Positions 1 to 6,593 of a stretch of DNA of 10,963 nt are shown here, piece after piece. Under the pieces are notes generated by a model. The model worked only from the letters and a program-made list of their open reading frames with translations. It was not told the DNA's origin and did not search any database. How positions within the stretch are numbered: position 1 is the stretch's first letter; the number at the start of each line of letters is the position of its first letter. The stretch comes from an uncultured Actinomycetes bacterium. GTDB taxonomy: Bacteria > Actinomycetota > Thermoleophilia > Solirubrobacterales > Solirubrobacteraceae. The position numbers and the translations under genes are program-made. The stretch is taken from positions 1 through 10,963 of the forward strand of contig CALAQT010000353.1 in NCBI GenBank assembly GCA_937888775.1. Reading direction: 5' to 3'.

Positions 1-56
1 GACCGCCATGCTAGTGACAGCAGCCTATCGCGCTGGGACGACTCGGGGGCCTTTTA

Positions 57-1205
57 TCACCCCTTCTGGACGCCGGGGGTGGTACCGGTGCCCTCGTATG
101 GGCTCTTGGTGCTGCTGTACGGGAGAACCGTCGTCTTGTCGAGGAACTTCAGGCCGGTGTCGACGTCGGCGATACTGCTGAGCCCCTGTGACACGTTGTA
201 GAGGTAGAGCTCCAGGATCGGAATGAAGCCCTGGAGATAGGGCTGCTGGTCGATCGTGAACTGGATTGCGCCGGCGGCGAGCAGCTGCTCGGTGATCGGT
301 GTGAGGTCATACCCGCCACCCTTGACGCCCTTCGCGGCCAGACCGAGCTTCTGGATCGTCTGGGCGCAGCCCTCCGTGCTGCCGGCGTCGACGGCGAACA
401 GGCCCTTGGTGTTTGGGTGCCCGACCGCGTAGGAGTTGATCGCCGTCAACTCTCCCGGGACGGCGGCTCCGGTCGCCACAACGTGGGTCTTGATCGAGGG
501 ATGGCTCTTAAGCGTCGCCAGCGCACCGTCGATCCGCGGCTGGATGTTGGCCGATCCCGGCGTCGCGATGAACAGCGCAACGTCACCCGAGGGCACGAGC
601 GCGGCGATGTGTGCGCCCATCTGCTGACCGGAGACGAACAGATCTTGCCCGATGTAGGCCAGGCGCCCGCTCTTGGGCTCGTCGGCGTTGTAGGCGACAA
701 CCGGGATGTTGGCGGCCAGCGCGGCGGCCACAGGCTTGTTGAACGCGACCGGATCGATCAGCGAGGTCGCGATTCCGTCGACGCCGGCGGTGACCGCGGT
801 GTTGATCGAGCTGACCATCTCGGACACGTTGCTGGTCGGCGAACCGGTCCATTGATACGAGCAGCCGAGCAGCTTGCAGGCATCGGCGGCGCCGCTCTGG
901 GTCGGCGTGAAGAACACGTTCGTGGTCACGTGGTTGACCATCGTGAACTTCAGCGCCTTGCTGGAGCCGAAGATGCCCGAGGCGGCGCTACCGCCGCCGG
1001 TGGCCGCCGATGCGCTCCCGCTCGAACTGCTGCTGCTGCTTCCGCCACAGGCTTCGAGCATCACCGCGGCGATCCCCGCCGCGCCACCGGTCAGCGCCGT
1101 GCGCCGGGTGAACTGACGGAACTTCGACTGCGGAGTCGGATCCTGCTTGCGCTCGTCCCACTCGAGCCGCTCGACCGCCTCCTGCACGATATCCGCTTCA
1201 GACAT
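57..1205 (-). CDS. Sugar ABC transporter substrate-binding lipoprotein (RbsB/XylF-like), Tat-exported
   Basis: This is a type I periplasmic-binding-protein fold (Peripla_BP_4 type) that would capture a sugar outside the membrane and hand it to an ABC permease. I chose the ATG at 1203-1205 because AGGAGGT lies 5 nt upstream; a TTG at 1211 would touch the Shine-Dalgarno. The product is 382 aa. The N-terminus has a long polar region, twin arginines in TRRTAL (R34-R35), a short hydrophobic stretch and a lipobox LEAC with Cys at about 53, so it is read as a Tat-exported lipoprotein. A Ser/Gly/Ala-rich linker of about 20 residues follows. The body shows the expected repeats (TAGVDGIATSLIDP, PVVAYNADEP, GGYDLTPITEQLLAAGAIQF, DQQPYLQGF). 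The substrate cannot be read directly; the repressor and xylulokinase next door suggest a pentose. ATPase and permease genes are not in the window and probably lie beyond position 1 on the same strand. Confidence 0.92.
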   Translation of the reverse strand: MSEADIVQEAVERLEWDERKQDPTPQSKFRQFTRRTALTGGAAGIAAVMLEACGGSSSSSSSGSASAATGGGSAASGIFGSSKALKFTMVNHVTTNVFFTPTQSGAADACKLLGCSYQWTGSPTSNVSEMVSSINTAVTAGVDGIATSLIDPVAFNKPVAAALAANIPVVAYNADEPKSGRLAYIGQDLFVSGQQMGAHIAALVPSGDVALFIATPGSANIQPRIDGALATLKSHPSIKTHVVATGAAVPGELTAINSYAVGHPNTKGLFAVDAGSTEGCAQTIQKLGLAAKGVKGGGYDLTPITEQLLAAGAIQFTIDQQPYLQGFIPILELYLYNVSQGLSSIADVDTGLKFLDKTTVLPYSSTKSPYEGTGTTPGVQKG

Positions 1206-1453
1206 TTGCAACCTCCTCTTAGTTGAACTGCACCCGCACGCGTGCGTACGCTCTCAGACTCGGCCGCGCGTGTCCACCGTGCTTAACCGACCATAAATGT
1301 CGTGGTTCGAGCGGATGACACGACGGTCATCGCCGGTCGTCTCCGATCGCGCTTCTGATCGCGCCGAGCCCGGCACTCGCCGAGCCAGGCCTGGCGCGTG
1401 CGTCGGCGCCAAGTCGCTCTCTCATCCTCTCCTCTGGTCCTGACGGGGCGGCA
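1206..1453 (-). promoter_or_regulatory. Leader/promoter region of the binding-protein gene
   Basis: This gap of about 250 bp between the repressor stop and the binding-protein start must hold the leader, and probably the promoter, of the transport gene. The only confident element is the strong Shine-Dalgarno AGGAGGT just before 1205. A weak -10-like TATGGT on the minus strand (plus coordinates 1290-1295) has no good -35 partner. A purine-rich tract near 1425-1440 precedes a 32-codon reading frame (1327-1425, minus); I do not call it a gene. I saw no terminator with a T-tract. Confidence 0.35.
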
Positions 1454-1467
1454 TGTTAGCGATCACA
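1454..1467. promoter_or_regulatory. Imperfect LacI-family operator at the repressor 3' end
   Basis: TGTTAGCGATCACA matches the perfect operator half-site pattern at 2667-2680 over the left eight bases and keeps the closing ACA. Against the generic LacI-type consensus TGTTAGCGCTAACA it has 12 of 14 matches. It overlaps the stop codon of the repressor gene and lies about 250 bp upstream of the binding-protein start, so it could place transport under the same repressor. Binding is inferred from the sequence only. Confidence 0.4.
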
Positions 1468-2535
1468 CGCGACGGCTGTCAATCGGGCTCCCGGGGCGAC
1501 CGCCGTGCTGGCCCGAACGATCAGCTCGGGCGTGATCCGTGAGCCCAAGGGTGCTGAAGCTCCGGTCGTCTGTGCCTCGATAATCGCCAGCAGCAGCCAC
1601 AGGCCGCGACCGCCCATTTCGCCGAAATCCTGGCGCACGGTGGTGAGCGGCGGCGTGAAGTACTGGGCCTCCGGCACGTCGTCAAAGCCCACCACGCTGA
1701 TGTCGCGAGGGATCTCGCGACCCGCCTCGTGCATCGCGCGCAGCACGCCGAGCGCCATCTGGTCGTTGGCGACGAACAGCGCAGTGACTGCCGGATCGCG
1801 GCTCAGGCGCGCGCCGAGGTCATAGCCCGAGCGCGGGCTCCAATCACCCACCAGATGCTGGGGCACCGGGGCCCCGGCCGCCTGGAGCGTCTCGCGCCAG
1901 CCTTGCAGGCGCTGCTGGGATTCCAGGAAGTCAGCCGGACCGGTGATGTGCCAGACCGTCTCGTGTCCTAGGTCGAGCAGGTGCCGCGTCGCGCTGACCG
2001 CGCCCGCATACTGGTCGACGCAAACCAGCGGCACCGCGTCCGCCGGGCCGGCCTCCACGGCCACCAGCGGGATGTCGGAGGGCGCGTGGGCCAGCGCGTC
2101 AACCGCGTCCTCGTAAGGGGCGATCACCAGCAGCCCGTCGACGCCGTGGCGGCGAAGCCGTTCGACGGCATCGGTTACCGACGAGCGGTTCAGCGCCTTG
2201 AGGCTGGCGACGATGATGAAGTATCCGGCTTCGTGGGCGGCGCGCTCGATCCCGAACAACGTCGAGGCGGGGCCGTACAGCGTCGTGTCGAAGCTCAGGA
2301 CCCCGAGCGTGTTGGAGCGCCCGGTCACCAGCGCCCGGGCGATCGAGTTGCGGCGGTACCCGAGCTGGACCATCGCGTCGAGCACCCGCTGGCGCGTCTC
2401 CGGGCGCACGTGGCGGCTGCCGTTGATCACGCGCGACACCGTCTGGTGCGAAACGCCGGCCAGCCGTCCCACGTCGGACATCACGGCGGCGCGCCGCGGA
2501 CGCTCCCGCGTCCTCCCATCCCCCTCCAAGTCCAT
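1456..2535 (-). CDS. LacI-family sugar-responsive transcriptional repressor
   Basis: This is a cytoplasmic DNA-binding repressor that normally releases its operator when a sugar binds. The ATG at 2533-2535 is preferred because GGGGGAGGT lies 11 nt upstream; the frame stays open to 2634, but the extra residues are a low-complexity repeat. The product is 359 aa, normal for the family. The helix-turn-helix is at about 19-38 (MSDVGRLAGVSHQTVSRVIN), the minor-groove hinge at about 63-72, and a sugar-binding core follows with FVANDQMALGVLRAM and SVVGFDDVPEAQYFTPPLTTV. About 18 residues precede the HTH, a little more than usual. It is divergent from xylulokinase with a perfect palindromic operator between them, and upstream of the sugar-binding protein. 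Local regulation of xylulokinase and the transporter is the simplest inference. The effector sugar is unknown; D-xylose or another pentose is likely. Confidence 0.94.
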   Translation of the reverse strand: MDLEGDGRTRERPRRAAVMSDVGRLAGVSHQTVSRVINGSRHVRPETRQRVLDAMVQLGYRRNSIARALVTGRSNTLGVLSFDTTLYGPASTLFGIERAAHEAGYFIIVASLKALNRSSVTDAVERLRRHGVDGLLVIAPYEDAVDALAHAPSDIPLVAVEAGPADAVPLVCVDQYAGAVSATRHLLDLGHETVWHITGPADFLESQQRLQGWRETLQAAGAPVPQHLVGDWSPRSGYDLGARLSRDPAVTALFVANDQMALGVLRAMHEAGREIPRDISVVGFDDVPEAQYFTPPLTTVRQDFGEMGGRGLWLLLAIIEAQTTGASAPLGSRITPELIVRASTAVAPGARLTAVACDR

Positions 2536-2562
2536 CGCGCTTGCGCACCTCCCCCAATCACT

Positions 2563-2616
2563 GTGGTGCCAGTTCGCATCCCCGTGGCGCCATTTCGCCT
2601 CCCCGTGGCGCCTGCG
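2563..2616. repeat. 21-bp tandem repeat, about 2.5 copies
   Basis: GTGGYGCC recurs at 2563, 2584 and 2605, exactly 21 bp apart. The intervening sequence is also conserved (TTCGCATCCCC against TTCGCCTCCCC). The period is two helical turns, and it is also a multiple of three, so it keeps the upstream frame of the repressor open and produces a spurious WRHGDAN-like heptad. It would lie in the repressor's 5' leader or promoter. Confidence 0.75.
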
Positions 2617-2667
2617 ATACCGCATCGACCGCATATAGGCGTGCGACCTCGACCCTCAGCCACGAAT

Positions 2668-2679
2668 GTTAGCGCTAAC
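2668..2679. promoter_or_regulatory. Perfect palindromic LacI-family operator
   Basis: GTTAGCGCTAAC is a perfect 12-bp palindrome with the central CG typical of LacI/GalR operators. It sits 83 bp upstream of the xylulokinase start and 132 bp upstream of the repressor start. It lies just before the -10-like TAATCT of the plus strand, so bound repressor would block xylulokinase transcription and could also affect its own gene. That the adjacent LacI-family protein is the ligand is an inference. Confidence 0.75.
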
Positions 2680-2685
2680 GGACGG

Positions 2686-2691
2686 TAATCT
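2686..2691 (+). promoter_or_regulatory. Candidate -10 element for xylulokinase
   Basis: TAATCT fits the TAnnnT pattern and lies 7 bp after the operator palindrome, in the position expected if the repressor occupies the promoter spacer. No recognisable TTGACA-like -35 is present at 16-18 bp upstream, so the call is weak. A transcript starting about 7 bp downstream would have a leader of about 65 nt. Confidence 0.3.
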
Positions 2692-2761
2692 TCGCACCCG
2701 GCCCGAAAAACCGCCGCCTCGTCGCGACCGCGGCGCGGCGGCGCCAACTCATGGGAGAGAG

Positions 2762-4246
2762 ATGAAAGCGAGCGGCCCGCTCGTCGGGCTCGACGTCGGA
2801 ACCTCGGCGGTCAAGGGACTGGCGATCGATGATGGCGGGACAGTTCTGGCGCGGGCGGAGGCCGGCTACCCGCTTGACACTCCGCGACCCGGATGGGCCG
2901 AGCAGAACCCTGAGGACTGGTGGCGGGCGACCGAGAGCGTGCTGGAACAGCTGGAGGCTGCGGTGGGAAGGCCGGCGGGCATCGGACTGTCGGGACAGAT
3001 GCACGGCCTGGTCGCGCTCGATAGCCGGGATCGAGTGCTGCGTCCCGCGATCCTCTGGAATGACCAGCGCACGATCGCGCAGTGCCGCCAGATCGAGCAG
3101 CGGATCGGCCTGAAGCGGTTGATCGCGCTGACGGGCAACCGCGCGCTGCCCGGCTTCAGCGCGCCGAAGCTGCTGTGGCTGGCTGAGCACGAGCCCGATC
3201 TGCACGCGCGGATGGCACGAGCGCTCCTGCCCAAGGATTACGTTCGCCTGCGGCTGTGCGGTGAGCACGCCACCGATGTCTCCGATGCCTCGGGCACGCT
3301 GTTGCTCGACGTCGCGCAGCGCCGCTGGAGCGAGGAGGTGCTGGTCGCGCTGGAGATCGATCCGGCGATCCTGCCCCCGGTGCTGGAGAGCCCGGAGGTG
3401 TCAGGGGCAAATCGGCAGGGCGTGCCTGTAGCCGCCGGCGGCGGCGATCAGGCCGCGGGCGCACTGGGCGTCGGCGTGACCGCACCGGGGCCGGTGTCGG
3501 TCGTGCTCGGCACCTCCGGCGTCGTGTTCGCCGCGCTGGCGCGATTTCAATCCGACGAGCTAGGGCGCGTGCACGCCTTCTGCCACGCCGTGCCGGGCGC
3601 ATGGCACGCGATGGGTGTGATGCTGTCAGCGGCGGGATCGCTGGCCTGGTTGGCCCAGGCGCTCGGCCCCGGCGTGGTGTTCGATGAGCTGCTCGCCGAC
3701 GCCGCCAGCTGGCCGGCGGGAACCGAGGGACTGCTGTTCGCGCCGTATCTGGCAGGCGAACGTACCCCCCACGTCGACCCCGACGCGCGTGGCGCATTCG
3801 TCGGCCTGAGCCTGCGTCATGACCGAGGCGCGTTGGCGCGGGCCGTGCTGGAGGGCGTGGCGTTCGGACTGCGCGATTCGCTGGAGCTGGTCGCCGACCT
3901 GGGCGTGGCGCCGACGCTGGGTCGCGTGTCCGGGGGCGGCTCGCGCAGCGAGCTGTGGCTGCAGATCGTCGCCTCGGTGCTCGAGCTGCCGCTGCAACGC
4001 GTGGCCGTCGACGAGGGCGCGGCATTCGGCGCTGCGATCTTGGGCGGCGTCGCGGCGGGGACCTGGCCCGACGTGCACGTCGCGGTCCAAGCCACGGTCA
4101 AACCGGGTGCACAGGTTGAGCCCGTCGCCGAATGGGTGGAGGTCTACCGCGAGCGTCGCGAGCGGTTCAGGGAGCTGTATCCCGCGCTGGCGCCGTTCCA
4201 GCGCAGCGCCGGAGACGACGCCGGCGAGCGGCGGGAACCGGTCTAG
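2762..4246 (+). CDS. xylB: Xylulokinase (FGGY carbohydrate kinase)
   Basis: It phosphorylates D-xylulose with ATP to D-xylulose 5-phosphate, which enters the pentose phosphate pathway in the cytoplasm. The start at 2762 follows GGGAGAGAG; an in-frame ATG at 2666 would begin inside the operator region and add a non-conserved leader. The product is 494 aa, the usual length. Visible motifs are the first phosphate loop LDVGTSAVKG (D11), the substrate loop SGQMHG (M80-H81), ILWNDQRT, TDVSDASGTLL, GGGDQAAGA with the likely catalytic base D229, LGTSGVVF, the GERTPH segment and SGGGSRSELW in the ATP domain. These are the xylulokinase set and not that of glycerol or gluconate kinase. Between EVSG and GGGD the chain is about nine residues shorter than E. 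coli XylB as I recall it. The gene is divergent from the LacI-family repressor, and its TAG stop shares CTAG with galK on the other strand. Confidence 0.94.
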   Translation: MKASGPLVGLDVGTSAVKGLAIDDGGTVLARAEAGYPLDTPRPGWAEQNPEDWWRATESVLEQLEAAVGRPAGIGLSGQMHGLVALDSRDRVLRPAILWNDQRTIAQCRQIEQRIGLKRLIALTGNRALPGFSAPKLLWLAEHEPDLHARMARALLPKDYVRLRLCGEHATDVSDASGTLLLDVAQRRWSEEVLVALEIDPAILPPVLESPEVSGANRQGVPVAAGGGDQAAGALGVGVTAPGPVSVVLGTSGVVFAALARFQSDELGRVHAFCHAVPGAWHAMGVMLSAAGSLAWLAQALGPGVVFDELLADAASWPAGTEGLLFAPYLAGERTPHVDPDARGAFVGLSLRHDRGALARAVLEGVAFGLRDSLELVADLGVAPTLGRVSGGGSRSELWLQIVASVLELPLQRVAVDEGAAFGAAILGGVAAGTWPDVHVAVQATVKPGAQVEPVAEWVEVYRERRERFRELYPALAPFQRSAGDDAGERREPV

Positions 4247-5274
4247 TCGATCAACGCCGCGCCCGGTCCCGGCGTCACCGTGACCGCCCCCCGCGGAGCG
4301 CTCACCCCCGGCGGCAGCAGCCCCAGCACGTTGCCGCCGAAGCCCCCGCCAACGATCCGCGCGCCCAACGCGCCAGCTCGGTGCAGACGCTCCACGGTCG
4401 CCTCCACCGCCGGGGTGGAGACGTCATAGCAATCGCGCAGGCTGGCATGGGAGGCGTCGAGCAGCCGCCCCAGTGCCGGGAAGTCGCGCTCGGCGAGGGC
4501 GTGCACGGCGGCGCGCACGCGGTCGTTCTCGCTGACCACGTGACGGACCCGAGCGGCCAGCGGTTCGGGCAGCCGCTGCACCATCTCCAGCGTGGCATCG
4601 CGCAGGCTCGCCAGGCCGAGCTCGCGACACGCGCCCTCACACTCTTCGCGGCGCTGGTTGTAACCCGAACCGGCGATCGCATGACGTTCGCCGGAGTCCA
4701 GCGTGACCAGCGAGAACTCGCCAAGATCCAGGGCCACCCGGTTGAGGGTCAGTGAGCGGAAGTCGATCTCCACCGCGGTGTCGCGCTCCCCGTACAGCGA
4801 GGCGAGCTGATCGAGCAGGCCGGTACGCGCGCCGACCCATTCGTTCTCGATTCTCGAGCACAGCTGCGCCAGCTCGAGCCGCCCGGGAACCGGCGCGTCG
4901 CTGAGCGCGAACAGCGCAAGCGTCAGCGCCACCTCCAGTGCGGCTGAGGACGACAATCCCGATCCGCGGGGAACGGTGCCGCTGATCTCCAGCCTGCCCC
5001 CGGTCAGCTGCGCTCCGTGTCGATCCACCTCCGCTGCCGCACCGCGCACGAAGGCACGCCACCCGTCCGCCCGCGCGATCTGTCCAAGGGCGAACGAGTC
5101 CCGGCGCCCGAGGTCGGTGGCGACCGCCTCGATCCGTCCCGATTTGGTCCGGGTGGCGCGCACGGTGACCCCGTCTGAGATCGCGAACGGCAGCGCCAGA
5201 CCCTCGTTGTAGTCGGTGTGCTCGCCGATCAGATTGACGCGTCCGGGCGCGAACGCAATGGCGCTATCGCGCAC
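4243..5274 (-). CDS. galK: Galactokinase (GHMP kinase family)
   Basis: It phosphorylates alpha-D-galactose at C1 with ATP, the first committed step of the Leloir pathway. The start is GTG at 5272-5274 with AGGAG 8 nt upstream. The product is 343 aa, on the short side. All three GHMP motifs are present: the galactokinase signature GRVNLIGEHTDYNEG (11-25), the ATP loop GTVPRGSGLSSSAALE (99-114) and GARIVGGGFGGNVLGL (304-319). TGLLDQLASLYG carries the probable catalytic Asp (D155), and R12 is the likely partner Arg. In motif 3, Asn (N315) stands where Cys is common. No galT or galE is nearby, so the gene is isolated from the rest of the Leloir pathway. It converges on xylB with overlapping stops and is divergent from tatA with only 17 bp between starts, so its promoter must lie inside tatA. 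Confidence 0.94.
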   Translation of the reverse strand: MRDSAIAFAPGRVNLIGEHTDYNEGLALPFAISDGVTVRATRTKSGRIEAVATDLGRRDSFALGQIARADGWRAFVRGAAAEVDRHGAQLTGGRLEISGTVPRGSGLSSSAALEVALTLALFALSDAPVPGRLELAQLCSRIENEWVGARTGLLDQLASLYGERDTAVEIDFRSLTLNRVALDLGEFSLVTLDSGERHAIAGSGYNQRREECEGACRELGLASLRDATLEMVQRLPEPLAARVRHVVSENDRVRAAVHALAERDFPALGRLLDASHASLRDCYDVSTPAVEATVERLHRAGALGARIVGGGFGGNVLGLLPPGVSAPRGAVTVTPGPGAALID

Positions 5275-5278
5275 CGTG

Positions 5279-5284
5279 TAGTCT
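5279..5284 (+). promoter_or_regulatory. Candidate -10 element for a leaderless tatA transcript
   Basis: TAGTCT (TAnnnT) ends 7 nt before the tatA ATG, the spacing expected when transcription begins at or next to the start codon. No Shine-Dalgarno precedes this ATG on the plus strand, which fits a leaderless mRNA. There is no obvious -35. The same bases include the complement of the galK Shine-Dalgarno, so the two genes share this short segment. Confidence 0.35.
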
Positions 5285-5291
5285 CCTGTTC

Positions 5292-5513
5292 ATGGTCGGT
5301 GACATTCTCCAGCCCACGCATCTTCTCCTGATTCTCGTGGTCGCGCTGGTGGTGCTCGGTCCCAAGCGGCTCCCCGAGGTCGGTCGGGCCGTCGGCAAGG
5401 GCATCCGCGACTTCAAGGACGCGATCAACGGCGAGCATGACGAGCCCAAGGGCGAGGTCATGAGCGCCGAGGCGCCCAAGCCGGCCAACGAGCCGGCCGA
5501 CCGCGTCGCCTAG
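5292..5513 (+). CDS. tatA: Twin-arginine translocase subunit TatA/E
   Basis: TatA forms the size-variable pore of the Tat system, which exports folded proteins across the cytoplasmic membrane. The 73-aa product has the full family layout: a short N-terminus with a polar Gln (Q7), one membrane helix (about 10-22), the hinge LGPKRLPE (22-29), an amphipathic helix (VGRAVGKGIRDFKDAI, about 30-45) and an acidic, Pro/Ala-rich disordered tail. TatB is less likely given the length and the canonical GPKRLPE-GK-GIRDFK pattern. No tatC is in the window, so this is an orphan copy here. It is followed 21 bp later by the oxidoreductase and may be cotranscribed with it. The nearby Tat-type binding lipoprotein would be one client, though that link is general and not specific. 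Confidence 0.93.
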   Translation: MVGDILQPTHLLLILVVALVVLGPKRLPEVGRAVGKGIRDFKDAINGEHDEPKGEVMSAEAPKPANEPADRVA

Positions 5514-5534
5514 CTGCCTCGGCGAGGTCCACTC

Positions 5535-6506
5535 GTGCCCGTGCAGTGGGGAGTCATGTCCACCGCTCAGATCAACGAGAAGCTTCTGGCCGGCGCACGT
5601 CAGACCGACGCGTTGGCGATCCTGGCAGTCGCCAGCCGTGATGTCGAGAGCGCCAGGCAATACGCGCTGGTCCACAGCATCGAGCGCGCCTACGGCGGTT
5701 ACGACGCACTGTTGTCTGACCCTGACGTCGAGGCGGTCTACATCTCGCTGCCCAATTCGCTTCACCTGGAGTGGAGCGTGCGAGCCCTGCAGGCCGGCAA
5801 GCATGTGCTGTGCGAGAAGCCGCTGGGTCGGAGCGCCGCTGAGGTGGACACGGCCTTTGACGTCGCCGAGCGCGAGGGGCGACTATTGATGGAGGCGTTC
5901 ATGTACCGCCACAATCCGCAGACGCACCGGCTTGCCGAGCTGGTCGGCACTGGGGCGATCGGACGGCTGCGGCTGGTCCGCGCCGCGTTCAGTTTCGCCG
6001 CCCGCGACGCTGCCAACATCCGCCTGCGCTCCGCGTTGCAAGGGGGCGCGCTGATGGACGTCGGCTGCTATTGCGTTAGCGGCGCCCGCTTGATCGCCGG
6101 CGAGCCTGAGCGCGTCGGCGCCGAGCAGGTGCTGGGCGGCGATGGCGTCGATGTGGCGTTTGCCGCGACGATGCGCTTCGCTGACGGCGTGATCGGTCAC
6201 TTCGATGCCGGGCTGGCGCTGGACACCCGCGACGAACTGGAGGTCGTGGGCGAGGAAGGCTCACTGTTCCTCGACGATCCCTGGCACTGCCGCCATCCGA
6301 TGATCGAGCTCCGGCGCGACGGGAAGGTGGAGGGGATCGAGCTTGAACCGGTCGACTCCTACCGGCTGGAGGCCGAGAACTTCTGCGCCGCCATCCGCGG
6401 CACCGCCAGCCCGTTGCTGGGACGCGAGGACGCGGTCTCCCAGGCCCGAGTGATCGAGGCCCTATATCGAGCCGCCGAACTGGGTCAAACCGTGACGCTT
6501 CCCTGA
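5535..6506 (+). CDS. Gfo/Idh/MocA-family NAD(P)-dependent sugar dehydrogenase, xylose/dihydrodiol dehydrogenase-like
   Basis: This is a cytoplasmic two-domain oxidoreductase: an N-terminal Rossmann domain (about 1-120) and a C-terminal alpha/beta substrate domain. The start is GTG at 5535, with GAGGT about 6 nt upstream. The 323-aa product opens with WGVMSTAQINEKLLAGA, the dinucleotide loop in the GxxSTA form. It has VASRD near 35, YISLPNSLH, and GKHVLCEKPL with the catalytic Lys (K95). In the C-terminal domain MDVGCYCV places Tyr (Y179) where many relatives have His; the Lys-Tyr pair is characteristic of dimeric dihydrodiol dehydrogenase and related D-xylose dehydrogenases. An oxidative xylose route beside xylulokinase would make sense, but the substrate is an inference, and other sugars or polyols are possible. 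It follows tatA by 21 bp on the same strand. Confidence 0.9.
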   Translation: MPVQWGVMSTAQINEKLLAGARQTDALAILAVASRDVESARQYALVHSIERAYGGYDALLSDPDVEAVYISLPNSLHLEWSVRALQAGKHVLCEKPLGRSAAEVDTAFDVAEREGRLLMEAFMYRHNPQTHRLAELVGTGAIGRLRLVRAAFSFAARDAANIRLRSALQGGALMDVGCYCVSGARLIAGEPERVGAEQVLGGDGVDVAFAATMRFADGVIGHFDAGLALDTRDELEVVGEEGSLFLDDPWHCRHPMIELRRDGKVEGIELEPVDSYRLEAENFCAAIRGTASPLLGREDAVSQARVIEALYRAAELGQTVTLP

Positions 6507-6528
6507 ACGGTAGCGCCGCCTGCATACG

Positions 6529-6548
6529 AGGATCGGGCTGTGGATCCT
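6529..6548. repeat. Small inverted repeat in the convergent gap
   Basis: AGGATC and GATCCT face each other across an 8-nt loop, between the stop codons of the dehydrogenase (6506) and the RsbW-like gene (6594). The position suits a bidirectional terminator, but the stem is only 6 bp and there is no T-tract on either side, so function is doubtful. Nothing else is seen in this 87-bp gap. Confidence 0.25.
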
Positions 6549-6593
6549 GAGCTCAAACGCCGTCTGGCCGCCAACGAGCGGTGTTCCGCAGCG

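Larger units (their letters stand above)
2536..2761. promoter_or_regulatory. Divergent control region between the repressor and xylulokinase
   Basis: This 226-bp stretch separates the two start codons. From left to right it holds the repressor's Shine-Dalgarno, a 21-bp tandem repeat (2563-2616), a -10-like TATATG on the minus strand (2632-2637), a perfect LacI-type palindrome (2668-2679), a -10-like TAATCT on the plus strand (2686-2691), and GGGAGAGAG before xylulokinase. No convincing -35 hexamers are seen, so the exact promoters are uncertain. Confidence 0.6.

Noticed and set aside
1..56. Possible start of the next minus-strand transport gene (ATG at 7-9)
   Set aside because: Only three codons are inside the window and there is no clear Shine-Dalgarno.
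417..1226. 269-codon open frame on the plus strand opposite the binding-protein gene
   Set aside because: Low-complexity Arg/Gly/Asp product without a ribosome-binding site; the minus-strand gene explains the region.
2536..2634. Upstream start of the LacI-family gene at 2634
   Set aside because: The added 33 residues are the translated 21-bp repeat, and the ATG lies in a -10-like TATATG; the internal ATG at 2535 has a strong Shine-Dalgarno.
2666..2761. Upstream start of xylulokinase at 2666
   Set aside because: It begins at the operator and adds a Pro/Arg-rich non-family leader; 2762 has the ribosome-binding site and the normal length.
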